From: Rubripirellula lacrimiformis
GTDB lineage: Bacteria > Planctomycetota > Planctomycetia > Pirellulales > Pirellulaceae
Assembly (NCBI RefSeq): GCF_007741535.1
Contig: NZ_CP036525.1
Span: 6,634,001 to 6,698,000, forward strand
Direction of reading: 5' to 3'
Length of the DNA stretch: 64,000 nucleotides
Below are positions 11,652 to 21,351 of this stretch, piece by piece; position 1 is the first letter of the stretch, and each line of letters starts with the position of its first letter. Under the pieces are notes generated by a model. It was not told the origin of the DNA. It saw nothing but the letters and a program-made list of their open reading frames with translations, and ran no database searches. The position numbers were made by a program, and so were the translations under genes.

Positions 11652-14600
11652 TCAGGGATCCAAGCGGAAAGCGTCCGCGTGGGACTCTGCGATAACCCAG
11701 GACAAATCACCTGTCAGCCCATCGAAATCTTGGGTTTGCCCACTGGGCCAAGTCACCGAGACCCGAACCGGTCCCTGATGATCCCCTAACCCCAGCACGA
11801 TCTCGGGCTCGTCGCGGCAAAGATAGCCGTCACCGGTGGTCACTTGGTGATGATAGGTGCGATCCCCCGCGAAAACCTTGACCGAAGCCCCGATGGGATC
11901 TCGACAGGACTGGGTTCCGACCAACCGGAGTCGGATCCAGTGATGCGAAGTCGGGGTGCGATTGACCAAAATGGCGGACTTTTCGTTCAAATTCGTGACC
12001 GCGACGTCCTGCAACCCATCGCGATCGAAGTCCAGCCGCGCCATCGCTCGGCCCACGTGGGGAACGCCCCAATAGCCGCTTTCGTCATCGACTTTCTGGA
12101 GTTGATAGCGGCGATCTTTGAACACCAGCAACTGCATCGGCTGTTTGAACGGGCCAGTGGAGTCGGTGGAATCGTCGATGTAGCCGTTGGTGACGATCAG
12201 TTCGGGCAATCCATTCAGATCAAAATCCACCGCAGCGGTCCCGAAACCCAAAACATCAAAGCTGTGCCGATGCATGCCGGAACGAATAGAAAAGTCCCGA
12301 AACCCCGACTGGCAGCCATGAAAGAGCGATGATGGTTCGTTTTGAAAGTTGGTGATGTGCAGATCGGTAAGACCGTCCTGGTTCAAGTCGGCAGCCGCGA
12401 TTCCCATCGATGCCGATGGATTCCCGTAGCTGCCAAACGCACAGCCACGAACCATCGCGTTCTCTTTCCAGTTCCGATCTTTCCCCGACGAACAGCTCCA
12501 CAATCGATCGTTCCTTTGGTCGTTGCCGACAAAGATAGGGTTTCCGCCGGATGAATCTTGATGAGGGTTTCGAAGACCGACGACGATTCCCAACGACGTG
12601 TCGGGATTCTCCATCTTTGGCGAAATCACTTCGGTGGCATCCGATTCCCAGCCCTGTTCGGTTCCGAAGACGACAAGGTTCGGGGCGCCGGCAAAACTAG
12701 CGGGCCCGATCAGATACGTTGGACGGCCCTGTTCGTTGCGTGGTGGCTTGTCCCAAATCTTCTCGCTTTCGGCGTACGCCAAGACGATCAAATCCATCCA
12801 TTGATCCGCGTTAACGTCAGCAATCGCAATCGACGCAGGCATCCATGTGGTTGGCTTGGTGATCATCACATCGCGGCGAAACGTGCCGTCGGTGTTATTG
12901 GTCAGCACGACAACGGATCCGAACTGATTGATCGCCAGGTCGTCAAATCCATCCTGATTCCAGTCGCCGGCGGTGACACCGATCGAATAGGAATCTTCGG
13001 ATGATCCGGCCCATTGGCTGACCTCCACGACTTTTTGGCCCAGGTTTCGGTACAGCGGATTGGACGCGTCGGTCTTGAATTCAGGCGGATCCGCCGCCCC
13101 TTGGGCAAAATACAGATCACAGGCCCCGTCCAGGTCATAGTCCAACGCGGCCACACCGCCACCGAGAGCTTGGTAGATCGTGAAACCGTCTGACTGGTCG
13201 CTGGCGGCGACGCGAAACTGGTGATCCAACCCGACCGATTCGGCAACGTTGTTCCACCGTGCGGTTTCCGGTGGATTGGGACAGGAATGGTGTTTCCAAG
13301 CCAGTGGTGTCGCCCCGGATTGGCGCGATGCAAACGGGAACTTGCCGGCATCGCCCTTGGGCCATTTCATACCGGTCGGTGGAAACGCGTCCGGTGATTT
13401 TGCCAAGCGATTAAATTCAGTCTGCAGCGGCGTCATCTGCTCTGCCGAATCGCCCCGATGACTGGCAGCCATGGATCGCCATAACACAGCTTCCAAGGGT
13501 CGATCGAGCGGTTCCAGCCGATCGGCCAATTCATCCATTGTCTTCGCGATCGCGTCCCCTGCGGCGGGGTCATCTGTCCCGGTCATCGTTGCAATCTGAT
13601 TGCTAAGCCGCATGGATTTCAGCAGATGTCGAAAGCGAACTTCCCATTTCTCGGCGCTGGTATCGTCGCCCGCCGTCAGGTAGGCCTGGCTAAGCCGCTG
13701 AATCGACGCGGCGTCGGTCCCGTCGATCGAAACCGCCACCGATAGTTGGGCGATTGCCGCATCCGTATCCCCCTGCCGCAGCGAAAGAATTCCTTTGGCG
13801 GCCCAGTAGTCCGAGTACATTTTTTGAAAGCGGTTGGCATCATCGATGCGTTTCAGAGCCGCTTCGTCCTGCTGGGATTCAGCCAAGATTCGAGTTCGAA
13901 ACGCTTGCACGTCGGGCGGTACAAATTTGCCAGGCGATTCATCTTCGGCAGCCTGGAATTCGCTAGCCAACAAATCGGCAGCCGCCTGATAGGACCTTTG
14001 CTTGAACAGTTCACGAGCCTTGGCAACCGCCCCGATCGAGTCGGCGGCAACGGTATCACCGACGGAAATCAAGGTTGCCAGTTCCGATCGCCGGATATCA
14101 CCGCTACGGCACAACGACCGCAAGGATCGCTTGGCTGCGTGTGGACGCCCCATCTGGGTCAACAATTTGGCTAGTCGACGATGGACCATGGCGGAATCGG
14201 GAACCGCGGCAAGAATCTTTCGATAGCACCCGATGGCTTCTTCCGGACGGCCCAATTGAATCAACCATTCCGACGCCGTCCCGAGCGCTGGCAACGCGGC
14301 GTCCGAGTTCTGGATGATCGGCTGTTGAAGCGTCTGCACCGCGTTTTCGAGGTCTCCTTGGGCAGCCATCAATTGCGCAAGCGTAAATACGGCTACCGGA
14401 TCGTCCGGGTTGGCGACCAAATGCGATCGCAGGATCGCGTCGGCCTCGGCAAAGCCCTGACTTTGGATCAGCATCTGGACATGTTCGGCCTGAAAAGGCA
14501 CGACCTTCGATTCCACCACATCGGATCTGGCCGCAGCCGGATCGACATCATCCAGTGAATTTTTCCCGGGCTGAACGGCAACCGGGTCAGCCGCTTGATC

Positions 14601-14807
14601 GGTGGGCGCTTGATCGGTGGGCGCTTGATCGGTGGGCGCTTGATCGGTGGGCGCTCGATCGGTGGGCGCTTGATCGGTGGGCGCTCGGGATGGGGGACCA
14701 CAGCCGATCGCCAGCAGCAGAAGGACAGCGAACCAGCCCTGTAACAACGAACAGGGACGCAGGTGTTTTTTCGGTCGGTGATCATCCAGCACAGGGTCGC
14801 TCCGCAT
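11652..14807 (-). CDS. Lipoprotein: TPR + FG-GAP + ASPIC/UnbV
   Basis: 1051 residues from the ATG at 14807. Signal peptide with lipobox AIGC (Cys36), then six tandem copies of APTDQ/APTDR, then TPR-like helices (roughly 85-400). An FG-GAP region follows with Asp-rich loops (DYDLDGACDLYF, DWNQDGFDDLAI, DLNQDGLTDLHI, DFDLNGLPELIV, DFDRDGLQDVAV). It ends with an ASPIC/UnbV domain containing TTGDGYLCRDEPEIVLGLG and WPSGQTQ. Relatives are called CRTAC1 or UnbV-like. It lies on the same strand as, and is a clear paralogue of, the next gene upstream. Weak ribosome-binding site. Likely an extracytoplasmic binding or scaffold protein; ligand unknown. Confidence 0.9.
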   Translation of the reverse strand: MRSDPVLDDHRPKKHLRPCSLLQGWFAVLLLLAIGCGPPSRAPTDQAPTDRAPTDQAPTDQAPTDQAPTDQAADPVAVQPGKNSLDDVDPAAARSDVVESKVVPFQAEHVQMLIQSQGFAEADAILRSHLVANPDDPVAVFTLAQLMAAQGDLENAVQTLQQPIIQNSDAALPALGTASEWLIQLGRPEEAIGCYRKILAAVPDSAMVHRRLAKLLTQMGRPHAAKRSLRSLCRSGDIRRSELATLISVGDTVAADSIGAVAKARELFKQRSYQAAADLLASEFQAAEDESPGKFVPPDVQAFRTRILAESQQDEAALKRIDDANRFQKMYSDYWAAKGILSLRQGDTDAAIAQLSVAVSIDGTDAASIQRLSQAYLTAGDDTSAEKWEVRFRHLLKSMRLSNQIATMTGTDDPAAGDAIAKTMDELADRLEPLDRPLEAVLWRSMAASHRGDSAEQMTPLQTEFNRLAKSPDAFPPTGMKWPKGDAGKFPFASRQSGATPLAWKHHSCPNPPETARWNNVAESVGLDHQFRVAASDQSDGFTIYQALGGGVAALDYDLDGACDLYFAQGAADPPEFKTDASNPLYRNLGQKVVEVSQWAGSSEDSYSIGVTAGDWNQDGFDDLAINQFGSVVVLTNNTDGTFRRDVMITKPTTWMPASIAIADVNADQWMDLIVLAYAESEKIWDKPPRNEQGRPTYLIGPASFAGAPNLVVFGTEQGWESDATEVISPKMENPDTSLGIVVGLRNPHQDSSGGNPIFVGNDQRNDRLWSCSSGKDRNWKENAMVRGCAFGSYGNPSASMGIAAADLNQDGLTDLHITNFQNEPSSLFHGCQSGFRDFSIRSGMHRHSFDVLGFGTAAVDFDLNGLPELIVTNGYIDDSTDSTGPFKQPMQLLVFKDRRYQLQKVDDESGYWGVPHVGRAMARLDFDRDGLQDVAVTNLNEKSAILVNRTPTSHHWIRLRLVGTQSCRDPIGASVKVFAGDRTYHHQVTTGDGYLCRDEPEIVLGLGDHQGPVRVSVTWPSGQTQDFDGLTGDLSWVIAESHADAFRLDP
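14596..14685. repeat. 15-bp minisatellite in a lipoprotein gene (six units)
   Basis: Six direct copies of TGATCGGTGGGCGCT; two units carry single base changes. On the minus strand they encode APTDQ (one APTDR) directly after the lipidated cysteine. The period is in frame, so unit gain or loss would change only the length of the tether. Confidence 0.92.
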
Positions 14808-15214
14808 AGAAAAGTGTCCGGCGGACAACGACGGCAGCGCCGAGGTCCCCCAACGAATCCTAATACCGGCCGGTTCGGGATAGAATTTTTGCTGACGTCG
14901 CGGCGAACCCCGGTGACGATCTTGCGTTAACGCTGCAGCCACTTTCGACGAGAGGGTTCGCCATTCCAGGACCAAAAGCTGCGTCGACTTGGGTGACGAA
15001 CCATCCGTCGCGGGCATTCCCAATGCGGACCTGGGCTGGCAATATAGCAGCTGCGCAGGTGCCAATCCAATTTGTGATCGGCTAAGGATCGGTCCCGAAA
15101 CGACGCTGCGACTTGGTTGCCAGCGGCCGCAGCAAGGTTTTGACCGAAGCGTTGGGAGCGGAATTCGACATTTCCAGCCCAATCAACTCGTCGTAGCCGT
15201 CGACTTTCCCCAGG
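14808..15214. other. Intergenic stretch between two paralogous lipoprotein genes
   Basis: About 400 bases with no supported gene. A minus-strand frame at 15082-15267 gives a 61-residue peptide with a dockerin-like look (PADGILVAINDLGKVDG), but it overlaps the end of the upstream gene and has no support beyond being open. The stretch should hold the promoter of the downstream lipoprotein gene, though no convincing -35/-10 pair was seen. Confidence 0.4.
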
Positions 15215-18200
15215 TCATTGATTGCCACCAGAATCCCGTCGGCAGGAATCAAATCCTTGGGATTCAATCACTTGAATTCTCTGATCCGCTGCGACGGTGC
15301 CAATCGCTTGGGTCTCGCCGCTTGGCCAATCCACAATGACGTCCGCTTGGGTTGCCGCCCCCAGCCCGAAGGAGACGACAGATTCGTTTCGGCATAGATA
15401 GCCATCCCCAGCGGTTACCATTTCCACACGTTCACATTTTCCAACCTGCACACGAATGAGTGCCCCAGTTCCATCTCGCTCGCTCTTCGTTCCCACCAAG
15501 TGAATCTGTAACCAATGGTGCCCACTTTGCGTTTGATTCAGTAACAGCGCCGAACGCTCACCGAGGTGCGTGACGACAAAGTCCGTTTTCCCATCCCGGT
15601 TCCAGTCAAGCTTTGCCAATCCACGTCCAAGATGCCCTTGATCCCAGTAACCCGAGTTCCTCTTAACCTCGACTTGTTTAAATTTCCCCCCTTCGTTGCG
15701 AATCAGTTGGCAGCGTTGGCGGAATGGTCCTGAGTTTTTGATGGAGTCATCAAGTTGCCCGTTGGTGACCACCAAATCTCGCCATCCATCATTGTCATAG
15801 TCAATCGCTTGGCAGCCAAAGCCGACCCTTGGACGAGTCGGGGAATCCAGGCCGTATTGGACACTGCGATCCTGGAACATTCCGTTGCCGTGCATGAACA
15901 GGCTAGAACTTTCGTTTTCAAAGTTGGCAATGTGGATGTCAAACAGCCCGTTGTTATCGAAGTCTGCGGCGGCGATGCCCATCGATCCCGTTGCAGTGCC
16001 ATCAAACCCGTAGGCGCAGCCAATCAGGGACGCCACATTCGACCACTTTCCCCGCTCGGGATCACGGCCCCAGAGCTGATTGGGGTACAGGTCATTGCCC
16101 ACAAAAATCTCGTTGCCAGGCATGCCATCAAAATTTGCGATGAGCACTCCTAGTCCTGGTAACCCAGCGGATTGTTCCATGCCAACGGATGGGCTGACAC
16201 GCCCCTGGCCATCATTGATCATCAGTTGATCCGCGGTGTGGCTGAAATCACCCGGTGAAACCTGGTCAAGAACTCGATTCGATAAGTCTCTGGGCGGCTT
16301 TTTGGCGATTTGGGGATCGTCCACGTAGTAGACGCAAAAAAGATCCGGCAACGAGTCGTCAGTCACGTCCGCCATCGCGATCGACGAAGGCAGGCGTTGA
16401 AGATTGGGAGTATCAGCTAGCGGACGGCTGGTGAACGTTCCATCGCCGTTGTTGATCAGGAGCGTGTTCACGCCCAGGTTGGCTGAAACGAGATCAGGAA
16501 AACCGTCCTGGTTCCAGTCGCCACTGGCCACACCCAGCGAATACCGTGTCTCGCTCGCATCGGCGCGTTCGGTGACATCCAACAGCGAATGGCCGACGTG
16601 ACGAAAGAGCTGATTGGAAAGTTGGCCACGGTAGGTTGGCGGTTCCGCAGCCCCTTGAGCAAAGTACAGGTCGCACGCACCGTCCAAATCAAAATCACAG
16701 ACCGCAACTCCACCACCAAGTTGCTGGTAGATCGAAAATCCATTTCCCGTCGGCTCGGCAGCGACCTGGTACGTATGATCCAACGCGATCGCAGCAGAAA
16801 GATTCTCGAATTTGGCGGGCGCCGATTGGCCGATCCTGTGCGAGCAGACCGCAGGATTTTCCAGCGATGATGTTGCCACAAACACATTTTCTGGCAGCGG
16901 ATACGTTAGCAAATTCGATCCATACAATCGAACGCTCGCCGATGGAAAACCACGCTTGGCAGCCACCAGACGTTCTCGCTGCTGGCGTAATCGAGTCAGC
17001 ATTTGCCTCGTGTCGGCGTGCTCTGCGATCCCTTCCGCACCGGTAGCGGGATCCGAAAGCACGCCAACCGTTGCCACCCATTTCCAGAGAGTGGCTTCGA
17101 GTGGACGGTTGAGTTCCGCCAGTGATTCGGCAAGTTGCAATGCCTTTGCCGACTCTGCAGGGTCAGCGGCAGCCAATTCACGATTGAGTTTCATTGATTT
17201 CTTAATCGCGAACGAATAGTCTTGCCATAACTTTGCCTGTTCCACCTCACCGATGGTCTGCAGCGCTTGGCGAAGCCGGTTGACCGAGCGCAGGTCAGTA
17301 GGGTCACGGTCGATCGCTTCGGCCAGCGCTCGGATGGCCGTTTCGAACCGCTGCTGCCCCAATTCCAGTGTGCCAATCGCGGCCCAATAGTCAGCGTGTT
17401 TTTGGGTGTCTTCGTCAACTTGTGAAAGCCACCATTGGATGGCCGTGTCGTGTTGCCCCTCGCAAACCGCCCGGCCATAGAGCGCGACCACGGACGGCGG
17501 TGCCAGACCCTGGGCGATCATCGGACGCACTTGCTCGCCCGCCTCGCGATACCGTTTCTCGGTGAACAAATGCCTGGCGATCCCGGAGGAGCCGATCGGC
17601 CAGTACATTCGCTGGTTTGGATTCGCCGCGGCGTTTGACGTGTCTTCGGGGGCGTCATGCATCGCCGTCGACAACGAAATCAACGAATGAAGCTCGTCTT
17701 GCCGAATATTTCCTTGTCGGCATAATTCGCGAATATGTACGGCCGCTTCGTGTCGACGGCCTTGGCGGTTGAGCAGATAAGCGAGCTGACGCCGAGCTCG
17801 AATGGCGCTGGGAACGGCGGAGATTACTTGAAGGTATCGACGCTCGGCTTCATTGTACCGTTCCAACTGAAACAGCCAGTCGGCCGATTGTCCGAGGGCG
17901 GCAAGCCCGGCTTCGGGATGATCCCAGGGGATTTGCTCGAGTAGGTCAACGGCCATGTCCAGTTCGTTGGATCCCGCGGTTAGCATCGCCAAGAAGAACA
18001 GTGCCTCGGTATCATCGGGGCTGATTATTAAAACTTGCCGCAACCGAGACTTAGCGGCTTCGGGATCCCGACCGGCAAGCTGCCTGGATTCGTCCCGCAA
18101 CCGCTTGCAAGTGCGTTTCTGATTCGCCACTCCAGATTCCACCTCGGCGATCGGCACCGACAAGGCTTGCGATGGAGCAGGTTTCTGCCGTTGGATATCA

Positions 18201-18319
18201 TTGCTGGTCTGCTGCCCAGAACCTTCTGGTGAGACGCGTGAAATCTCCTCAGGGGGCAGGCGTTCGCAGCCAGTCATGCACTGCGCCGCAATCAGAATCC
18301 CGGTAGGCAACCATTTCAT
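15215..18319 (-). CDS. Lipoprotein: TPR + FG-GAP + ASPIC/UnbV (paralogue)
   Basis: 1034 residues from the ATG at 18319, with a purine-rich GAGAGGA about 10 bases upstream. The signal peptide is short with lipobox MTGC (Cys18). TPR-like helices fill roughly residues 60-400 (YNEAERRYLQVISAVPSAIR). FG-GAP loops follow (DFDLDGACDLYF, DWNQDGFPDLVS, DFDNNGLFDIHI, DYDNDGWRDLVV, DWNRDGKTDFVV). The C-terminal ASPIC/UnbV domain contains TAGDGYLCRNESVVSFGLG and WPSGETQ. It lacks the APTDQ tether of its downstream paralogue. The two genes probably arose by tandem duplication, and the upstream region is shared with the divergent GT2 gene. Function inferred only at family level. Confidence 0.9.
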   Translation of the reverse strand: MKWLPTGILIAAQCMTGCERLPPEEISRVSPEGSGQQTSNDIQRQKPAPSQALSVPIAEVESGVANQKRTCKRLRDESRQLAGRDPEAAKSRLRQVLIISPDDTEALFFLAMLTAGSNELDMAVDLLEQIPWDHPEAGLAALGQSADWLFQLERYNEAERRYLQVISAVPSAIRARRQLAYLLNRQGRRHEAAVHIRELCRQGNIRQDELHSLISLSTAMHDAPEDTSNAAANPNQRMYWPIGSSGIARHLFTEKRYREAGEQVRPMIAQGLAPPSVVALYGRAVCEGQHDTAIQWWLSQVDEDTQKHADYWAAIGTLELGQQRFETAIRALAEAIDRDPTDLRSVNRLRQALQTIGEVEQAKLWQDYSFAIKKSMKLNRELAAADPAESAKALQLAESLAELNRPLEATLWKWVATVGVLSDPATGAEGIAEHADTRQMLTRLRQQRERLVAAKRGFPSASVRLYGSNLLTYPLPENVFVATSSLENPAVCSHRIGQSAPAKFENLSAAIALDHTYQVAAEPTGNGFSIYQQLGGGVAVCDFDLDGACDLYFAQGAAEPPTYRGQLSNQLFRHVGHSLLDVTERADASETRYSLGVASGDWNQDGFPDLVSANLGVNTLLINNGDGTFTSRPLADTPNLQRLPSSIAMADVTDDSLPDLFCVYYVDDPQIAKKPPRDLSNRVLDQVSPGDFSHTADQLMINDGQGRVSPSVGMEQSAGLPGLGVLIANFDGMPGNEIFVGNDLYPNQLWGRDPERGKWSNVASLIGCAYGFDGTATGSMGIAAADFDNNGLFDIHIANFENESSSLFMHGNGMFQDRSVQYGLDSPTRPRVGFGCQAIDYDNDGWRDLVVTNGQLDDSIKNSGPFRQRCQLIRNEGGKFKQVEVKRNSGYWDQGHLGRGLAKLDWNRDGKTDFVVTHLGERSALLLNQTQSGHHWLQIHLVGTKSERDGTGALIRVQVGKCERVEMVTAGDGYLCRNESVVSFGLGAATQADVIVDWPSGETQAIGTVAADQRIQVIESQGFDSCRRDSGGNQ

Positions 18320-18536
18320 CAAACCATTCCTCTCGTGACTAGTCATCGGCAGAGCTTGATTTCGGTTCTCCCGGCCCTTGCAGCGTACCGGCAGCGAAGC
18401 GCACACGCAAATTATCGCTGGACACTGAATTCTTGCTCGTTCTGCGGTAGCCCCCTGTGGCGATTCTGCGCGAACGTTTCAGCCACCCTTTGTCGATGCC
18501 AGCCGCGGTGCGAGGGTTGGACCGTCGCTGGACGCC

Positions 18537-19631
18537 ATGCATAATAGGCTTCCCCCCCCAGCATTCCCCTGGTTTCCCCTCCTGAAAGATTGGCGTCACT
18601 TGATCAACCAGCCGGAAAACGAGCCAGCAGCCGTCGACATCGATGGCAAAACGCCTTGGGGGCTGGCGACGCAACAGCCCGCGGTATCGTTTGTCATCCC
18701 AACGATGGACGAAGAACCGTCGCTCGCAAAACTGCATTCGGAAATCAGCCGAGTTTGTGCAGAGCAGCAGATCGAACACGAAATCATTTTTGTCGACGAC
18801 GGGTCCAGTGACGGTTCATGGCGGTTGATCGCATCGCTGGTGGCAAGCCATCCGGGCACCGTGGGAATTCGATTTCGCCGCAACTTCGGCAAGGCGGCCG
18901 CGTTGGAAGCTGGGTTCGCCGCAGCAAGAGGAAAATTCATCCTGACGATGGACGCCGACTTGCAGGACGATCCCAAGGAAATCCCTCGTTTCCTAGCCAA
19001 GATGGACGAAGGTTTCGATGTCGTTAGCGGATGGAAACGTGTTCGGCATGACCCCTGGCATAAAGTGCTGCCCAGCCGCGTCTTCAATGGCATGGTGAGT
19101 CGATTGACCGGGGTGAAGTTGCATGATCACAATTGCGGATACAAATCGTATCGGCGCGAGATCTTTGACGAGGTTCGGCTGTACGGCGAACGGCATCGAT
19201 TCGTTCCCGTGTTGGCGGCCGCCCGCGGATGGCAGGTCGGCGAGATCGAAGTGGAACACCACGCGCGTGAATTTGGCAGTTCCAAATACGGTGTTTCGCG
19301 GCTGGTCAAAGGGTTCCTGGATTTGCTGACGATCTATTTCGTGACCAGGTTTTCGGCACGTCCGCTGCACCTGATCGGCACCTTCGGTTTGCTTAGCTTT
19401 GCCGCCGGCGGGATGGGCATCGTGTATCTATCGGTTCGCTGGTGCGTGTCCCGGCTTTCAGATTCGATGGTCGATTTGCACCTGCACCAAACGGCCATCT
19501 TTTACTACTGCATTCTGTTTGTCCTGCTGGGATCCCAGCTCTTCTTGGCCGGATTGTTGGCGGAACTGATCGTTTCCAAGACCGACGACCGACGCACCGT
19601 TTACAACATCGCCGATCGATTGCCCAAGTGA
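18537..19631 (+). CDS. Family 2 glycosyltransferase (DPM1/GtrB-like), membrane-bound
   Basis: 364 residues. GT-A fold signatures: VSFVIPTMDEE near 50-60, FVDDGSSDGSW at 85-95, TMDADLQDD (DXD region, 137-145), NCGYKSYRRE at 199-208 and HHAREFGSSKYG near 241-252. Two hydrophobic helices follow (about 280-300 and 320-345). This layout is that of polyprenyl-phosphate sugar transferases of the DPM1/GtrB/ArnC group, which load a sugar onto a lipid carrier at the inner membrane. The next gene encodes a GT-C-like membrane protein that could use such a lipid-linked sugar. Sugar and acceptor unknown. Confidence 0.9.
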   Translation: MHNRLPPPAFPWFPLLKDWRHLINQPENEPAAVDIDGKTPWGLATQQPAVSFVIPTMDEEPSLAKLHSEISRVCAEQQIEHEIIFVDDGSSDGSWRLIASLVASHPGTVGIRFRRNFGKAAALEAGFAAARGKFILTMDADLQDDPKEIPRFLAKMDEGFDVVSGWKRVRHDPWHKVLPSRVFNGMVSRLTGVKLHDHNCGYKSYRREIFDEVRLYGERHRFVPVLAAARGWQVGEIEVEHHAREFGSSKYGVSRLVKGFLDLLTIYFVTRFSARPLHLIGTFGLLSFAAGGMGIVYLSVRWCVSRLSDSMVDLHLHQTAIFYYCILFVLLGSQLFLAGLLAELIVSKTDDRRTVYNIADRLPK

Positions 19632-19700
19632 TCAGCCCGCCAGCTGTTCCTCCCTGTGAACCGCTTTCTTCTTTACCCGTCACCACTTCACAATTCCGTC

Positions 19701-21323
19701 ATGCGTAAAGAAGAAACTGCTCGTCAACAAACCCGGTCCATCATGGGTCTGATGATCCTGATCTGTTTGTCGATCGCCGCAGGCCGTATCGCGGTCGTCA
19801 CCAGTCCCGAGGGGAACACGGCGTTCCTGTCGGCGAACGACCGCAGTCGATGGTGCACCATTTCCAGCTTGGTCGAAGACGGCACCTACGCGATCGACCG
19901 ACAGATCGCAATCAGCGATCCGGTGCATCGCAATCGCCGACCTTGGGGAACGATCGACAAGGTTCGGCACACAGGATCGGACGGGCAATTGCACTACTAC
20001 AGCAGCAAGCCGCCGCTGTTGCCGACGATGATCGCAGGGGTCTACAAGATTCTGAACCTGTGCACCGGGATGACCATGACGGCACAGCCGATCTATGTTC
20101 CGCGAATCTTGTTGGCGTTGGTCAATCTGCCCCTGTTGGCAATCTTCCTGATCGCGACCGCGCGCGTGATGGAACAAGTTTGCCAGAGTCGGGCGGGTCG
20201 AATCACGGGGACGGCGGTGACCTGTTTTGCGACCATGATGTTGCCGTTCACCGTCTCGCTGAACAATCACTTGGTGGCCGCAGCGTCAACGGCATTGGCA
20301 ATGGCGATCTACTTGTTCATCGCTGATCGCATCGCCGGTGCCCAACGTGGCGACCGACTGGGCGTTGGTTGGTGGTGGTACGGCGCCATCGGAATGGCAT
20401 CCGCCTTTGCCGCTGCCAACGAATTGCCCGCACTTTCGATGACCGCGCTGTGGATGGTGCTGTGCTGTCTGTTGAACTGGCGTTCGGTGACACCCTTCAT
20501 CGGTGGCGTGGCGGTGGTTGCGATCGGCTTTTTTGGCACCAATTGGATGGCGCACCAAAGTCTAAAGCCGGCCTACGGTCACCGTGGTGTCGGCAGCCTG
20601 ATCGCTCGGATCGACTCGGCCGGCGACTCATCCAGCAATGATCCCGATTCGCCGTTGGCAACGGAAATCCAGTCGATCCTTTCCGACAAAGGCCTGGCAC
20701 CGTCCGATGCGACTTTCCAAATCACCCCATCAGATGAAGCGGGGCGATTCGTGGTCCAGGCCGATGGGCACCTGTTCGCACTGGTCAACCAGGAATCCGC
20801 CTGGCAACTTTCCCACTGGGACGACTGGTACGAATACCCCGGCAGCTACTGGAAAGACGGCCGACGCCGCGGTGTCGACAGGGGCGAACCGTCCAAAGCG
20901 GTGTACCTGTTCCAAATGACATTGGGGCACTACGGCATCTTTTCGCTAACCCCCATCTGGCTATTGCTACCATTTGGGTTCGCGATTTCATTGCGAGTCG
21001 GCGCGTCGGAATACCGCTGGATGGCGGGCGCTACTTTGCTAGCAACCCTGGTTTGCATTCTGTTTTATGTCAATCGACCGATGATTGACCGCAATTACGG
21101 GGGCGTCAGCACGTGTTTTCGGTGGGTTTTGTGGTTCGCACCGCTGTGGTTAGCGATCATTGCACCGGTTTTAGACGAATGGTCCGAGAGCCCCAAGCGA
21201 AGGCGGATCACGGGTGCATTGTTTGCCGCCAGCGTCTTCTCGATGTCGACGGCGCTGGCGTCGCCGTGGCAATCCCCTTGGCTATACCGGTTTTGGCAGT
21301 TTTTGGGGTGGATCGGCGCTTAG
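19701..21323 (+). CDS. Polytopic membrane protein, possible GT-C/ArnT-like transferase
   Basis: 540 residues from the ATG at 19701; a GTG at 19656 in the same frame is an alternative start. Around ten hydrophobic segments. The first extracytoplasmic loop is long and contains DRSRWCTISSLVEDGTY and later YYSSKPPLLP. A KPPL motif in that position is typical of the ArnT/GT39 family that moves sugars from polyprenyl phosphate. The gene starts shortly after the GT2 gene on the same strand, so the two may make and use the same lipid-linked sugar. The assignment rests on topology and one motif. Confidence 0.7.
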   Translation: MRKEETARQQTRSIMGLMILICLSIAAGRIAVVTSPEGNTAFLSANDRSRWCTISSLVEDGTYAIDRQIAISDPVHRNRRPWGTIDKVRHTGSDGQLHYYSSKPPLLPTMIAGVYKILNLCTGMTMTAQPIYVPRILLALVNLPLLAIFLIATARVMEQVCQSRAGRITGTAVTCFATMMLPFTVSLNNHLVAAASTALAMAIYLFIADRIAGAQRGDRLGVGWWWYGAIGMASAFAAANELPALSMTALWMVLCCLLNWRSVTPFIGGVAVVAIGFFGTNWMAHQSLKPAYGHRGVGSLIARIDSAGDSSSNDPDSPLATEIQSILSDKGLAPSDATFQITPSDEAGRFVVQADGHLFALVNQESAWQLSHWDDWYEYPGSYWKDGRRRGVDRGEPSKAVYLFQMTLGHYGIFSLTPIWLLLPFGFAISLRVGASEYRWMAGATLLATLVCILFYVNRPMIDRNYGGVSTCFRWVLWFAPLWLAIIAPVLDEWSESPKRRRITGALFAASVFSMSTALASPWQSPWLYRFWQFLGWIGA

Positions 21324-21351
21324 CGGCAGGCGTACCATCGGCGATTAGGGT

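Noticed and set aside
15082-15267. 61-residue minus-strand frame with a dockerin-like stretch
   Set aside because: It overlaps the 3' end of a certain gene in another frame and has no signal peptide or ribosome-binding site. It may be a gene remnant but cannot be supported.
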